Shown one piece after another: positions 51,102-59,584 of a stretch of 64,000 nucleotides of DNA. Position numbers and translations under genes: made by a program. Source of the stretch: Romboutsia_C sp015668195 (GTDB lineage: Bacteria > Bacillota > Clostridia > Peptostreptococcales > Peptostreptococcaceae); NCBI RefSeq assembly GCF_015668195.1, contig NZ_JADPFC010000001.1, forward strand, positions 992,001 through 1,056,000, in the 5' to 3' direction. Position 1 is the first letter of the stretch. The number at the start of each line of letters is the position of its first letter. The notes beneath the pieces were generated by a model, which ran no database searches, had not been told where the DNA came from, and worked only from the letters and a program-made list of their open reading frames with translations.

Positions 51102-52244
51102 ATGGATGACTTTAGAGGTTTGACAACAAAAAAATTTGTGCCATCAGATTATTGTTCTGACGGATGCTGTAAAGGTTTAAAATGGGATTGTAAGGATACA
51201 TTATGCTACCCAATATTAACTAATAGAATATTTAGCTGTGCAATTTTAAAAAGTGCAACACTATCAACAATTTTAAGAAATGCCACATTTAAAGTAGTAA
51301 CACCTTTGACTTATGGTTTAGCTGGTGAAAAAGTATGTATAAAAGAAGTAGTAGGTGTTAAATATAAATGCTTAGGTTTAAGAAATAATTATAGCGATGA
51401 TCCAAAGCACCCTGATGCTATCCTTAAAGAGTGTTTAGACGATGAAGATTTATGTTTTAAACCTATTAGCGGACCTATTTGCTCTTGTAAAGGTCATGGG
51501 GGTTCCCCTCAAAAATTATACAACGAATATATATCAAAAGAAAAATTTCAAAAGCACTATTGTATAGATGATATTTGTAATACTAAAGGTTGTGATGATG
51601 AATCAGAAGGAATTAAGATAAAAATATATCATAATGATGTAGAATATTACGTATGTGATTTTAAGGTAATAGTAAAGGCTCAATTAAAAGACTGTCCAGA
51701 TAAAGAGTTTTTAGGTGTATTTGAAATTCCTGGTCTTACAAAGTTAAGTGCTCCTATAGATCTTCATCATCTTAATACAACAGGTTTAGGGCTTTCATCT
51801 CCTTATTTCTACGGTAACCTATGTGTTCCTTTTGAAAGAGACTCTTTAATTTACAAAAAATTTGATGGTAAATTTAAGGTAGATTGTGTTACTAGAGCTA
51901 GTGAATTATGCCCTATATATAGTTCTTCTAGTTTAGAAAACTCTGAGTCTGATTCTGGTGAATCAGAAAACTCTGAGGTTAGTTCTAGTGAATTAGTAAA
52001 CCTTAAATCTGGTCCTAATAAATATAAATTTAAAGCTGATATAGTATTATGCTTTAGCCCTAAAGAAACTGTATATACTATAATAAAAGATGTAATAGGT
52101 GTAAAAGGAACTCTTGATATAGAATGCGATTGCGATATTTCACAACCTGGTAATAATGATTGTTGTGATAATCACCATGGTTGTCACGATTCAAAACCAT
52201 GTAAGTGTGGATCTTCTGATACCTATGACGAGATTGAAGATTAA
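51102..52244 (+). CDS. Cysteine-rich protein, probable spore coat/exosporium component
   Basis: 380 residues with 28 Cys, clustered at the N-terminus (DYCSDGCCKGLKWDCKDTLC), the centre (GPICSCKGHGG) and the C-terminus (DCCDNHHGCHDSKPCKCGSS). There is no signal peptide, as expected for a protein made in the mother cell, and a Ser/Glu-rich stretch (SSLENSESDSGESENSEVSS) near 285. The pattern recalls cysteine-rich exosporium proteins of C. difficile, but I do not recognise it as CdeC or CdeM. The gene is divergent from the propeller gene, has a candidate sigma-K promoter and GGGAGG ribosome site. Confidence 0.65.
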   Translation: MDDFRGLTTKKFVPSDYCSDGCCKGLKWDCKDTLCYPILTNRIFSCAILKSATLSTILRNATFKVVTPLTYGLAGEKVCIKEVVGVKYKCLGLRNNYSDDPKHPDAILKECLDDEDLCFKPISGPICSCKGHGGSPQKLYNEYISKEKFQKHYCIDDICNTKGCDDESEGIKIKIYHNDVEYYVCDFKVIVKAQLKDCPDKEFLGVFEIPGLTKLSAPIDLHHLNTTGLGLSSPYFYGNLCVPFERDSLIYKKFDGKFKVDCVTRASELCPIYSSSSLENSESDSGESENSEVSSSELVNLKSGPNKYKFKADIVLCFSPKETVYTIIKDVIGVKGTLDIECDCDISQPGNNDCCDNHHGCHDSKPCKCGSSDTYDEIED

Positions 52245-52267
52245 TTAATAAAAACTATTAATAGATA

Positions 52268-52306
52268 ATAAAAAGATAGCGTGGTAATTATCACGCTATC
52301 TTTTTT
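52268..52306 (+). terminator. Terminator of the Cys-rich gene
   Basis: AAAAGATAGCGTG, loop, CACGCTATCTTTTTT: a strong stem with a T tract. Confidence 0.9.
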
Positions 52307-52524
52307 ATCTATTAAACTATATCTACTAAGAAGTCATAAAATTATTTTTTTGACTTTGCTATATTCACTAATTTACTAGTTATATCTTATATATGTTTAA
52401 TTAGTCATCTTTATTGAAATATGTTTATGCTTATATAAACTATAAATATTTTAAAATAGGTACAAATCCACTCATACTTTAATAATATAATATATACCAA
52501 AAATCTACTTTAGGGGTGAATTAC

Positions 52525-53277
52525 ATGAATGAAATTGTAAAAGTTAGCGACCTGTGTCAAACTTTTTACACAAAAGACGGAGAACTAGAAGTTCTAAAAG
52601 ACATAAGTTTCTCCCTAAACGAAGGACAAATTCTAACTCTACTTGGACCTAGTGGTTCTGGAAAATCAACTATACTAAATATATTAACAAAACTTTTAAA
52701 ACCTACTAGTGGGGATATTAATATAAATGGAAATATAGGATATATGTTTCAAAAAGACCATTTACTTGAGTGGAGAAATATAATCGATAATATAACAATT
52801 GGACTTGAAATCCAAAATATAAAAACTGATAAAAATATATCTCGTATTGAAAATTTATTAAAAACTTATGGTCTTTGGGAATATAGATATATGTACCCAA
52901 AAGAACTTTCAGGAGGAATGAGGCAGAGGGTATCTCTTATTCGTACTCTATCTGTAAATCCAGATATATTACTTTTAGATGAACCTTTTTCAGCCCTTGA
53001 TTACCAAACAAGGATTTTAGTTAGTGATGATGTTTATAAAATAATTAAAAATGAGAATAAGTCTGCTATATTAGTAACTCATGATATAAGTGAAGCTATA
53101 TCAATGTCAGACAAAGTAGTAGCACTATCTAAACGACCTGCAACTGTTAAAAATGTATATAACATAGACCTAAGACAAAATGAAGATTTAACACCTCTTC
53201 AAACCAGAAAAGTTCCTGATTTTCAAAAATACTTTGACATACTATGGAAGGAGCTAGATAGTGATGAGATTAAGTAA
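52525..53277 (+). CDS. ABC transporter ATPase (TauB/SsuB-like)
   Basis: 250 residues with Walker A LLGPSGSGKSTILN, Q-loop GYMFQKDHLLEW, signature LSGGMRQRVSLIRT, Walker B DILLLDEPFSALDY and H-loop LVTHDISEAISMSDK. The sequence groups with nitrate/sulfonate/taurine/thiamin-precursor importers. The start is ATG 52525 behind AGGGGTG. The permease gene overlaps its stop. No binding-protein gene is adjacent, so the substrate is unknown. Confidence 0.92.
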   Translation: MNEIVKVSDLCQTFYTKDGELEVLKDISFSLNEGQILTLLGPSGSGKSTILNILTKLLKPTSGDININGNIGYMFQKDHLLEWRNIIDNITIGLEIQNIKTDKNISRIENLLKTYGLWEYRYMYPKELSGGMRQRVSLIRTLSVNPDILLLDEPFSALDYQTRILVSDDVYKIIKNENKSAILVTHDISEAISMSDKVVALSKRPATVKNVYNIDLRQNEDLTPLQTRKVPDFQKYFDILWKELDSDEIK

Positions 53278-54067
53278 AGATTCAGATGGATATAAAAATT
53301 ACCTAAAAAATGTTAAAAAAGAAAAAACTAAAATTCTTTTATATCAGATATTAATATTTGCAGGATTTTTAATTCTTTGGGAAGTACTTGCTAATCTAAA
53401 TATAATAAATACATTCCTATTTAGCAAACCTAGTGATATATACTCGCTTTTTATAAGCTATGTTCAAAATGGTCAACTTCTAACTCATGTTGGAATATCA
53501 GTATATGAAACTCTACTTGGTTTAGTTATAGGTACAGTGCTTGGAATATTAGTTGCAATAGCACTTTGGTGGTCTGAAAAATTATCAAAAATTTTAGACC
53601 CATTTTTAGTTATATTAAATGCTCTTCCTAAAACAGCTCTAGCTCCTATTATTATAGTTTGGGCAGGTGCTGGTATTGAAGGTATTGTAGTTACTGCTGT
53701 TACTATATCTGTTGTTGTTACTATACTCTCTGCTTATAATTATTTTATAAATGTTGATGAAGAAAAAATTAAAATGTTAAGAAGTTTTGGTGCTACTAAG
53801 TCACAAATATTATTTAAACTCATAATCCCTTCTAATATTGGTAATTTAATAAATCTTACTAAGATAAATATAGGTATGGCTTGGGTTGGTGTTATAGTTG
53901 GTGAGTTCTTAGTATCAAGAGCTGGTATTGGTTATTTGATAGTTTATGGAAGCCAGGTATTTAAGTTAGATTTGGTTATGATGGGAGTATTTGTACTTGC
54001 TTTTTGTGCTTGGATTATGTATGCTATTTTAAATCTTATAGAAAAGTTTTATAATTCCAGAAGATAA
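53264..54067 (+). CDS. ABC transporter permease (TauC/SsuC-like)
   Basis: 267 residues with six membrane segments and the EAA loop LRSFGATKSQILFKLIIPSN. N-terminal half: GFLILWEVLANLNIINTFLF; export-side PKTALAPIIIVWAGAGIEG. ATG 53264 overlaps the ATPase stop (GATGAG), coupling translation, with AAGGAGC ahead. It forms an importer with the preceding ATPase. The substrate-binding protein must be encoded elsewhere. Confidence 0.9.
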   Translation: MRLSKDSDGYKNYLKNVKKEKTKILLYQILIFAGFLILWEVLANLNIINTFLFSKPSDIYSLFISYVQNGQLLTHVGISVYETLLGLVIGTVLGILVAIALWWSEKLSKILDPFLVILNALPKTALAPIIIVWAGAGIEGIVVTAVTISVVVTILSAYNYFINVDEEKIKMLRSFGATKSQILFKLIIPSNIGNLINLTKINIGMAWVGVIVGEFLVSRAGIGYLIVYGSQVFKLDLVMMGVFVLAFCAWIMYAILNLIEKFYNSRR

Positions 54068-54094
54068 ATAATCATGTTTAAATATACCTATTAC

Positions 54095-54136
54095 AAAAAC
54101 ACCTCGTTTCAAAACGAAACGGAGGTGTTTTTATAT
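54095..54136. terminator. Bidirectional terminator
   Basis: AAAAACACCTCGTTTC, loop AAAAC, GAAACGGAGGTGTTTTTA with one bulge, between the permease and the convergent nucleotidase gene. Confidence 0.85.
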
Positions 54137-54165
54137 TTTAGTATAAAATTGTTTAAAGTATATTT

Positions 54166-56604
54166 TTATCTTTTTATCATATTAGAAACTTCTTTAACTA
54201 TACCTTCATTTCCATTTCCTCCAACCTGAGTTAGAGATTTTATAGTTTTATTTCCTAAAACTTCTTTTTGTTTATCATTTAATTTATCACTACCTATTAA
54301 TATAGGAGCATTTTCTTTAGATGCAACAACCCCTAATGCTAGTGCATCTACTAAATCTTGTTCTCTATTCATTCCATTTTTGGCTACAAATAAATTTTTT
54401 ATTTCTATATCTTTATAGAAGTTATCTATTATCATAGCATTAGTTTCATCTCTGTCTATTCCACCTATTCTTTGTGGATTTGGAAGTGTTTTTGCTATAT
54501 CTTCTGATATAGATCCTTCTTTTCCTATTACATAAGATTTTGTTATTTGTTCATCCTTTATAAATTCATCAAATACTTTAGTTCCATTAGTATCAGACGC
54601 TAATAATATAGGCATATTTTTATTTGCTGCAACTGGTGCTATACTTACTGCATCACTAAGTCCTCTTACCCCATTTACTACTACTACTTCACTTACATCA
54701 CCTAGTTTTTTAGCTATTTTTAATGAAGTTTCATATCTATCTTTTCCACTTATTCTTTCAGTAGTTAAATTCATAGTTTTAAGTTCATTAACAACATTTT
54801 CATTAACAACGCTATCTCCACCTACTATGTATACATTTTTAGCACCTAATCTTTGTATTTCAGCTTTAGTTTCGTTGCATAACTTAGAACTTTCTGTTAA
54901 TAATACTGGAGCATCCTTAAGTTTTGCAAATGGTGTTGCGCTAAGTGCATCTGACATAGCATTTGAATTTACTAATACAACATTGTCTGCCTTTTCAAAT
55001 CCACTTAAGCTTATTTTAGTTGCAGTATGATATCTATTTTCCCCAATTAATTTTTCTATTACTGATGTTATTCTACCTTCAACTTTAGGTGATACAGTAC
55101 CAATTTTCTCTAAATATTTTATTAAAGCCTCATCTAAGCCACTGTATTCGTTTATTATTGGCTCATCGTTAAAACATGGATAATCATCTCCACCAACTGC
55201 CATGAAATCGTTAGTAGCTACTGTATATTTTTTATTCATATCTACTTTTTCATTATTTATAGTTATATCTACTACTCTATTTCCTACTTCATTTCTAGGA
55301 TCTACTACTATTTTCATTCCACCTATATGTGTAAATGAACCTGCTGGTGTTCCATAGTCTTTAACTCCGTGTTCTAATACTTTTTTTATTTGAGCTCCAG
55401 TTAATTCTTTTGTTACTATGTAGTTTCCAAAAGGAAGAACTTTTATTACCTCTCCTTTACTTATATCTCCTATATTTATACTATCTCTTATTCCTCCACC
55501 ATTAGTTATAGCTACATCTGCATTAGTTTCTGAAATCATTGCATCTGTTATAAGGTTTCCTAAGTTAGTTTCTTTAGTTCTAACATTTTCCCTTCTTCCT
55601 TCTAAATGAACATCCGTATTCCCTACATTGGCAGATAATATTTTATCTTGAGCTTCTTCTATTTCTTTTATTTTATTTTCAACAACACTATCTGAGGATA
55701 TCTTACTTGCTTGTTCTTTAGTAATATGACTTGCATTTGCATTAACAACTTCATGCTTTCCATTTACACTAGATACCTCTAACTCTACTTTCCCTATATT
55801 CTGCATATATTCTCCAGTACTAACTATTAAAGTATCCTTTACTTTTTTACCATTTGGTAAATTTGAATGGCTATGTCCATCTACTATAACATCTATACCT
55901 TTTACTTCATTTGCTATGTCTATAGTTGTCGGATCGCTAGATTCATCTATTCCAACATGTGCAAGCCCTACTATTACTTCTGCACCATTTTTTTCTAGAT
56001 CCTCAACTTGTTTTTTTGCCATTTGAACTGGATCTTCAAATTTTAATCCTTTAACATTATTAGGATTTGTTTTGTATGCAGTTTCTGGAGATGATAGTCC
56101 AAATATACCTAATTTAACTCCATTTATTTCTTTTATAGCATTTGGTGTAAATACACTTTTACCATCTTTAGTTACATTTGATGATAAAACCCTCATCTTT
56201 TGTTGTCCATTTGTTAATTCAAGTTTTTTAACAAGTTCTAATAATCTCTCATAACCATAGTTAAAGTCATGATTTCCTGGTGTCATAAAATCATATCCTG
56301 CTGCATTCATTAAATCAACTGCATCTTGACCTTTATTTAATGTTACAAATGGTAAACCATGGATTGTATCTCCTGCATCTAATAACAATGAATTTGGAGT
56401 TTGTTTTTTTATACTTGATAATACATCTACTCCTATTGTCTTATCATTTTTAACAAATCTACCATGTATGTCATTAGTATGAAGTATTGTTATTTTTTTA
56501 TTTTCTTCTAATGCCCTTACTTCTGATGGATATAACATTGGTATTGATAATCCTAGTACTAATGCTAATGATGTCACTTTTCTTAAATTTAGTTTTTTAC
56601 TCAT
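54166..56604 (-). CDS. Cell-wall 5'-nucleotidase/UDP-sugar hydrolase with CWB2 repeats
   Basis: 812 residues. Signal peptide VTSLALVLGLSIPMLYPSEV, cut near VRA. A calcineurin-like metallophosphatase domain carries ILHTNDIHGRF, DAGDTIHG, GNHDFNYG and the VDGHSHS motif, and a 5'-nucleotidase C-terminal domain has TNLGNLITDAMISE and AITNGGGIRDSIN. Three cell-wall-binding CWB2 repeats follow from about 520 (GENRYHTATKISLSGFEKAD, GKDRYETSLKIAKKLGD, GGIDRDETNAMIIDNFYKDI), which attach it non-covalently to the wall as in C. difficile S-layer proteins. It salvages nucleotides outside the cell. Confidence 0.93.
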   Translation of the reverse strand: MSKKLNLRKVTSLALVLGLSIPMLYPSEVRALEENKKITILHTNDIHGRFVKNDKTIGVDVLSSIKKQTPNSLLLDAGDTIHGLPFVTLNKGQDAVDLMNAAGYDFMTPGNHDFNYGYERLLELVKKLELTNGQQKMRVLSSNVTKDGKSVFTPNAIKEINGVKLGIFGLSSPETAYKTNPNNVKGLKFEDPVQMAKKQVEDLEKNGAEVIVGLAHVGIDESSDPTTIDIANEVKGIDVIVDGHSHSNLPNGKKVKDTLIVSTGEYMQNIGKVELEVSSVNGKHEVVNANASHITKEQASKISSDSVVENKIKEIEEAQDKILSANVGNTDVHLEGRRENVRTKETNLGNLITDAMISETNADVAITNGGGIRDSINIGDISKGEVIKVLPFGNYIVTKELTGAQIKKVLEHGVKDYGTPAGSFTHIGGMKIVVDPRNEVGNRVVDITINNEKVDMNKKYTVATNDFMAVGGDDYPCFNDEPIINEYSGLDEALIKYLEKIGTVSPKVEGRITSVIEKLIGENRYHTATKISLSGFEKADNVVLVNSNAMSDALSATPFAKLKDAPVLLTESSKLCNETKAEIQRLGAKNVYIVGGDSVVNENVVNELKTMNLTTERISGKDRYETSLKIAKKLGDVSEVVVVNGVRGLSDAVSIAPVAANKNMPILLASDTNGTKVFDEFIKDEQITKSYVIGKEGSISEDIAKTLPNPQRIGGIDRDETNAMIIDNFYKDIEIKNLFVAKNGMNREQDLVDALALGVVASKENAPILIGSDKLNDKQKEVLGNKTIKSLTQVGGNGNEGIVKEVSNMIKR

Positions 56605-56920
56605 TTTATCCTCCCCAAGATATATGATTATATATTATATAAACTATATAAATATTTTAATAGTTTATAATAAAACTTAATTATATAAGGTAAACTTATA
56701 TTAAATTTTTATTTTAATTACCATAAGCTTTAACTACTTTTACCCTTTTTTACATATTTTAAATAATTTAATATTCAAATCATTTGTATAATATTTAATT
56801 ATATAGTATAACATTTTTAATATTTAGTAAACATTTTTCACCTAAATTTGCTAATATTTTGTTTTTTATGCATAATTTCTTTTATATAGTACACTTTTTA
56901 TCTTTACATTAACAAATGAA
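56605..56920. other. Gene-free AT-rich stretch upstream of the nucleotidase gene
   Basis: I find no ORF with a ribosome site, no riboswitch and no repeat. It must hold the nucleotidase promoter; no hexamer pair is clear enough to call. Confidence 0.5.
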
Positions 56921-56972
56921 AATAAAAAATACCCACTAGGTTATATAACCTAGTGGGTATTTTTTATTTTCA
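56919..56972 (-). terminator. Terminator of the nhaC-type gene
   Basis: GAAAATAAAAAATACCCACT with AGGTTA, and its exact reverse complement, form a 54-base near-perfect palindrome that ends in a T tract. It lies directly after the antiporter gene on the minus strand. Confidence 0.9.
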
Positions 56973-56982
56973 TATATTTAAC

Positions 56983-58473
56983 TTATGAATATACAGTCAT
57001 ACTTTCTTTTTCTTCTTTTTGTTTCTTCTTTAATCTAATATTTGGCTCACTTGGTAAACCAAACTTAGGAATAAATTTATCAAGTCCAGTTAATGTTAAT
57101 ATAAGTATAGATCCAACTGTAACGTATGCCATAACATTGTATTTTATTATATCAAATGCTACGAATTGATGAAGTGGATACACAGCTGTTAGTATACCTA
57201 AATAGAACCCTATATAAACATGCCATGGTATTAATTGAGAACCAAATACCCCTAGAGAACTAGAAAAAGTAGCATTTCTTAAACGTAGTTGATATAAATC
57301 TTCTTCACTACCCTCTACATTATTTTCAACTAATTCTTTAGTTATAGGTCCTACTGTAACAATTTGTGCCATTTCATCTGCAAGTGCAGCATTTCCTACT
57401 AAACATAATAAACCATTCATAAACATTAATTGTTTTACATTTCTAGCAAGGAACATAACTAAATTTGATAGTGGTTCAAAAGCCTTCATCTTAGACATTA
57501 TTCCCCCAAATGCTCCAACCCACATCATCATTACTATAACCCAAGAACCTGCGTCTGCAAATCCACTCATCATCAATTTTAAAAATCCGTTTAAAGAATC
57601 TACAGTTCCTGCAAAAATTCCAAATATAAATGATGATACTATACCAACAGATAAACATGCTAATGTAGGTAAACCTTTAATAGCTACTGCTAAAACAAGT
57701 AATAATGGTATTGCCATATAGTATGGCACTCCTGTTTTTACTTGATTTAAAAGTTCTACTGCTGATGGTCTTTCAACCCCTAAATCAGTCATTACTTGAG
57801 CTGGTATTTGATCTATTGCTAGTGCAGCATTTGCAGATTCTGTTGGTAACCCCATAGACATACTTAATCCATATATAAATATTATAGATATTATTAAGCA
57901 TACTATAGACCATGGTCCTTGAGATTTGATTCTATCTATTACTTCAACACCTTGCATACCAGAACTTACAACTGTTGTATCTGATATAAGCCCTATATTG
58001 TCTCCAAAACAAGCTCCTCCAGCTATAGATGCAGTTGTCAATAATATACTACCACCAACCATATGGTTTAACCATAAAAATATTGGAGCACATGCTGCAA
58101 AAGTTCCCCATGAAGTTCCAGTAGCTACTGAAAGTATACCAGTAACTATAAATGCAACAACTGCAACAGTTCTACCTGTTACTCCTAGAGAAAGTGCTAT
58201 ATTAACTATCGAAGCGCCAACTCCTGTAGCCATAAATGCTTCTGCCATAGCATAAGCAAGCATTAATATAAAGAAAACTAAATTTAAATGTTTTACATTG
58301 TCAACTGCACAGTCAACTAAATCATTAAATTTAAGCTTATCTGTTATTGATGCTACAATAAATGCATATATTGTAGCTATTGGAGCTGCTATTAAGCAGT
58401 CCATACCCGAAATCATTAGACCTGCCAGCATAAATACTGGTGAAAATTTTAATAGTCCAATCCAAAACCCCAT
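56983..58473 (-). CDS. NhaC-family Na+/H+ antiporter of the lysine-fermentation cluster
   Basis: 496 residues and about 12 membrane segments with NhaC-type features: GTSWGTFAACAPIFLWLNHM, GGACFGDNIGLISDTTVVSS and GVFGSQLIPWHVYIG. The gene lies downstream of kamE; related transporters are regularly found in lysine-fermentation clusters and may carry lysine rather than, or together with, sodium. AAGGGGG precedes the ATG. A 325-base gap with palindromes separates it from kamE, so it may have its own promoter. Confidence 0.85.
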   Translation of the reverse strand: MGFWIGLLKFSPVFMLAGLMISGMDCLIAAPIATIYAFIVASITDKLKFNDLVDCAVDNVKHLNLVFFILMLAYAMAEAFMATGVGASIVNIALSLGVTGRTVAVVAFIVTGILSVATGTSWGTFAACAPIFLWLNHMVGGSILLTTASIAGGACFGDNIGLISDTTVVSSGMQGVEVIDRIKSQGPWSIVCLIISIIFIYGLSMSMGLPTESANAALAIDQIPAQVMTDLGVERPSAVELLNQVKTGVPYYMAIPLLLVLAVAIKGLPTLACLSVGIVSSFIFGIFAGTVDSLNGFLKLMMSGFADAGSWVIVMMMWVGAFGGIMSKMKAFEPLSNLVMFLARNVKQLMFMNGLLCLVGNAALADEMAQIVTVGPITKELVENNVEGSEEDLYQLRLRNATFSSSLGVFGSQLIPWHVYIGFYLGILTAVYPLHQFVAFDIIKYNVMAYVTVGSILILTLTGLDKFIPKFGLPSEPNIRLKKKQKEEKESMTVYS

Positions 58474-58519
58474 AAAATGAGCCCCCTTGATATAATGTAT
58501 AATTGATAATGTATTTAAT

Positions 58520-58534
58520 TTAGGTTAAACCTAA
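58520..58534. promoter_or_regulatory. 15-bp palindrome upstream of the nhaC-type gene
   Basis: TTAGGTT-A-AACCTAA is a perfect dyad 46 bases before the antiporter start, a candidate operator. Confidence 0.45.
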
Positions 58535-58552
58535 CACTATCCAGTAACTTTT

Positions 58553-58587
58553 CAGACTTATACATTATATCCTAATGCATAAGTCTG
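58553..58587. other. Stem-loop in the kamE-nhaC gap
   Basis: CAGACTTATACATT and AATGCATAAGTCTG pair with one mismatch and a seven-base loop; no T tract follows on the minus strand. It may be an mRNA-processing or attenuation element after kamE. The rest of 58588-58798 is AT-rich with nothing I can call. Confidence 0.5.
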
Positions 58588-58798
58588 TTAATTTTAACCA
58601 CAAAGCACTACTTATATTTTGGTTACTTAGAAAATATTGTTACATCCTATAAATAAACATTATACTTATTCTAATTGTCATTATGTTATGTCAGTTTTTG
58701 TTTAATTTTATATAACATTTCTATAAATTTTTAATTATTTTCATCAGATGCTGTAGTATAATAATTTCCTCGGTTGATTTATAAATATATGATTTTCA

Positions 58799-59584
58799 TT
58801 ATACTAAGTTTCTATTTACTAACTCAGTTACAAAGAAACTTCCTACATCTTGTGCAAATTTACCTGGACCAAATCCTGCATCATATCCTAATTCTTTTGC
58901 AAGTTCATGACTTATTCTTGGTCCACCACAAAGAAGTACTACTTTATCACGTAAACCTTCAGCTTCTAATAATTCTACTAAGTTAGTTAAGTTTTCTATA
59001 TGAACATTTTTTTGAGTTACAGTTTGAGAAACTAATAATACATCAGCTTTAAGTTCTACTGCTTTTCTTATAAACTCTTCATTAGGAACTTGACTTCCTA
59101 AGTTATAAGCTTCTATTCCTTCATATCTTTCTAGTCCATAGTTTCCTGCATAACCTTTCATATTCATTATTGCATCTATTCCAACTGTATGTGCATCAGT
59201 TCCTGTACTTGCACCTACTACTACTATATCTCTTTTTATATTTTCTTTTATATACTCTTCTATTTCATATTTATCCATAGTATCTTCTTGTGCTACTTCT
59301 ACATGTATATCTTCGTAGTTTACACCTTTTTCTAAACTTCCATATACAACATAGAAAGTAAATTCACTATCAAGTGCTTTATGATGTGCTACATTTATAT
59401 CACTAAGCCCCATATTTTTAGCTGTAAGTTTTGCTGCTTCTATACCTTTTTCATCATCTTTTATTGGTAATGTAAAACTTACTTGTACTTTAGCATCGTT
59501 TAATGTGTCTCCATAAGGTTTTAAATTTTTTAAATCAAGGTTTTTATCATATTCCTTATTGTCCATAGAATATAGTCCGCTCAT
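58799..59584 (-). CDS. kamE: Lysine 5,6-aminomutase beta subunit (B12-binding)
   Basis: 261 residues. An N-terminal dimerisation/PLP-lysine region (LDLKNLKPYGDTLNDAKVQV) is followed by a Rossmann B12 domain with the base-off motif DAHTVGIDAIMNM and the loop VLLVSQTVTQKNVHIENLTN. With KamD it moves the terminal amino group of beta-lysine (or D-lysine) to the adjacent carbon using adenosylcobalamin and PLP. ATG 59584 overlaps the kamD stop (TAATG). Confidence 0.93.
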   Translation of the reverse strand: MSGLYSMDNKEYDKNLDLKNLKPYGDTLNDAKVQVSFTLPIKDDEKGIEAAKLTAKNMGLSDINVAHHKALDSEFTFYVVYGSLEKGVNYEDIHVEVAQEDTMDKYEIEEYIKENIKRDIVVVGASTGTDAHTVGIDAIMNMKGYAGNYGLERYEGIEAYNLGSQVPNEEFIRKAVELKADVLLVSQTVTQKNVHIENLTNLVELLEAEGLRDKVVLLCGGPRISHELAKELGYDAGFGPGKFAQDVGSFFVTELVNRNLV

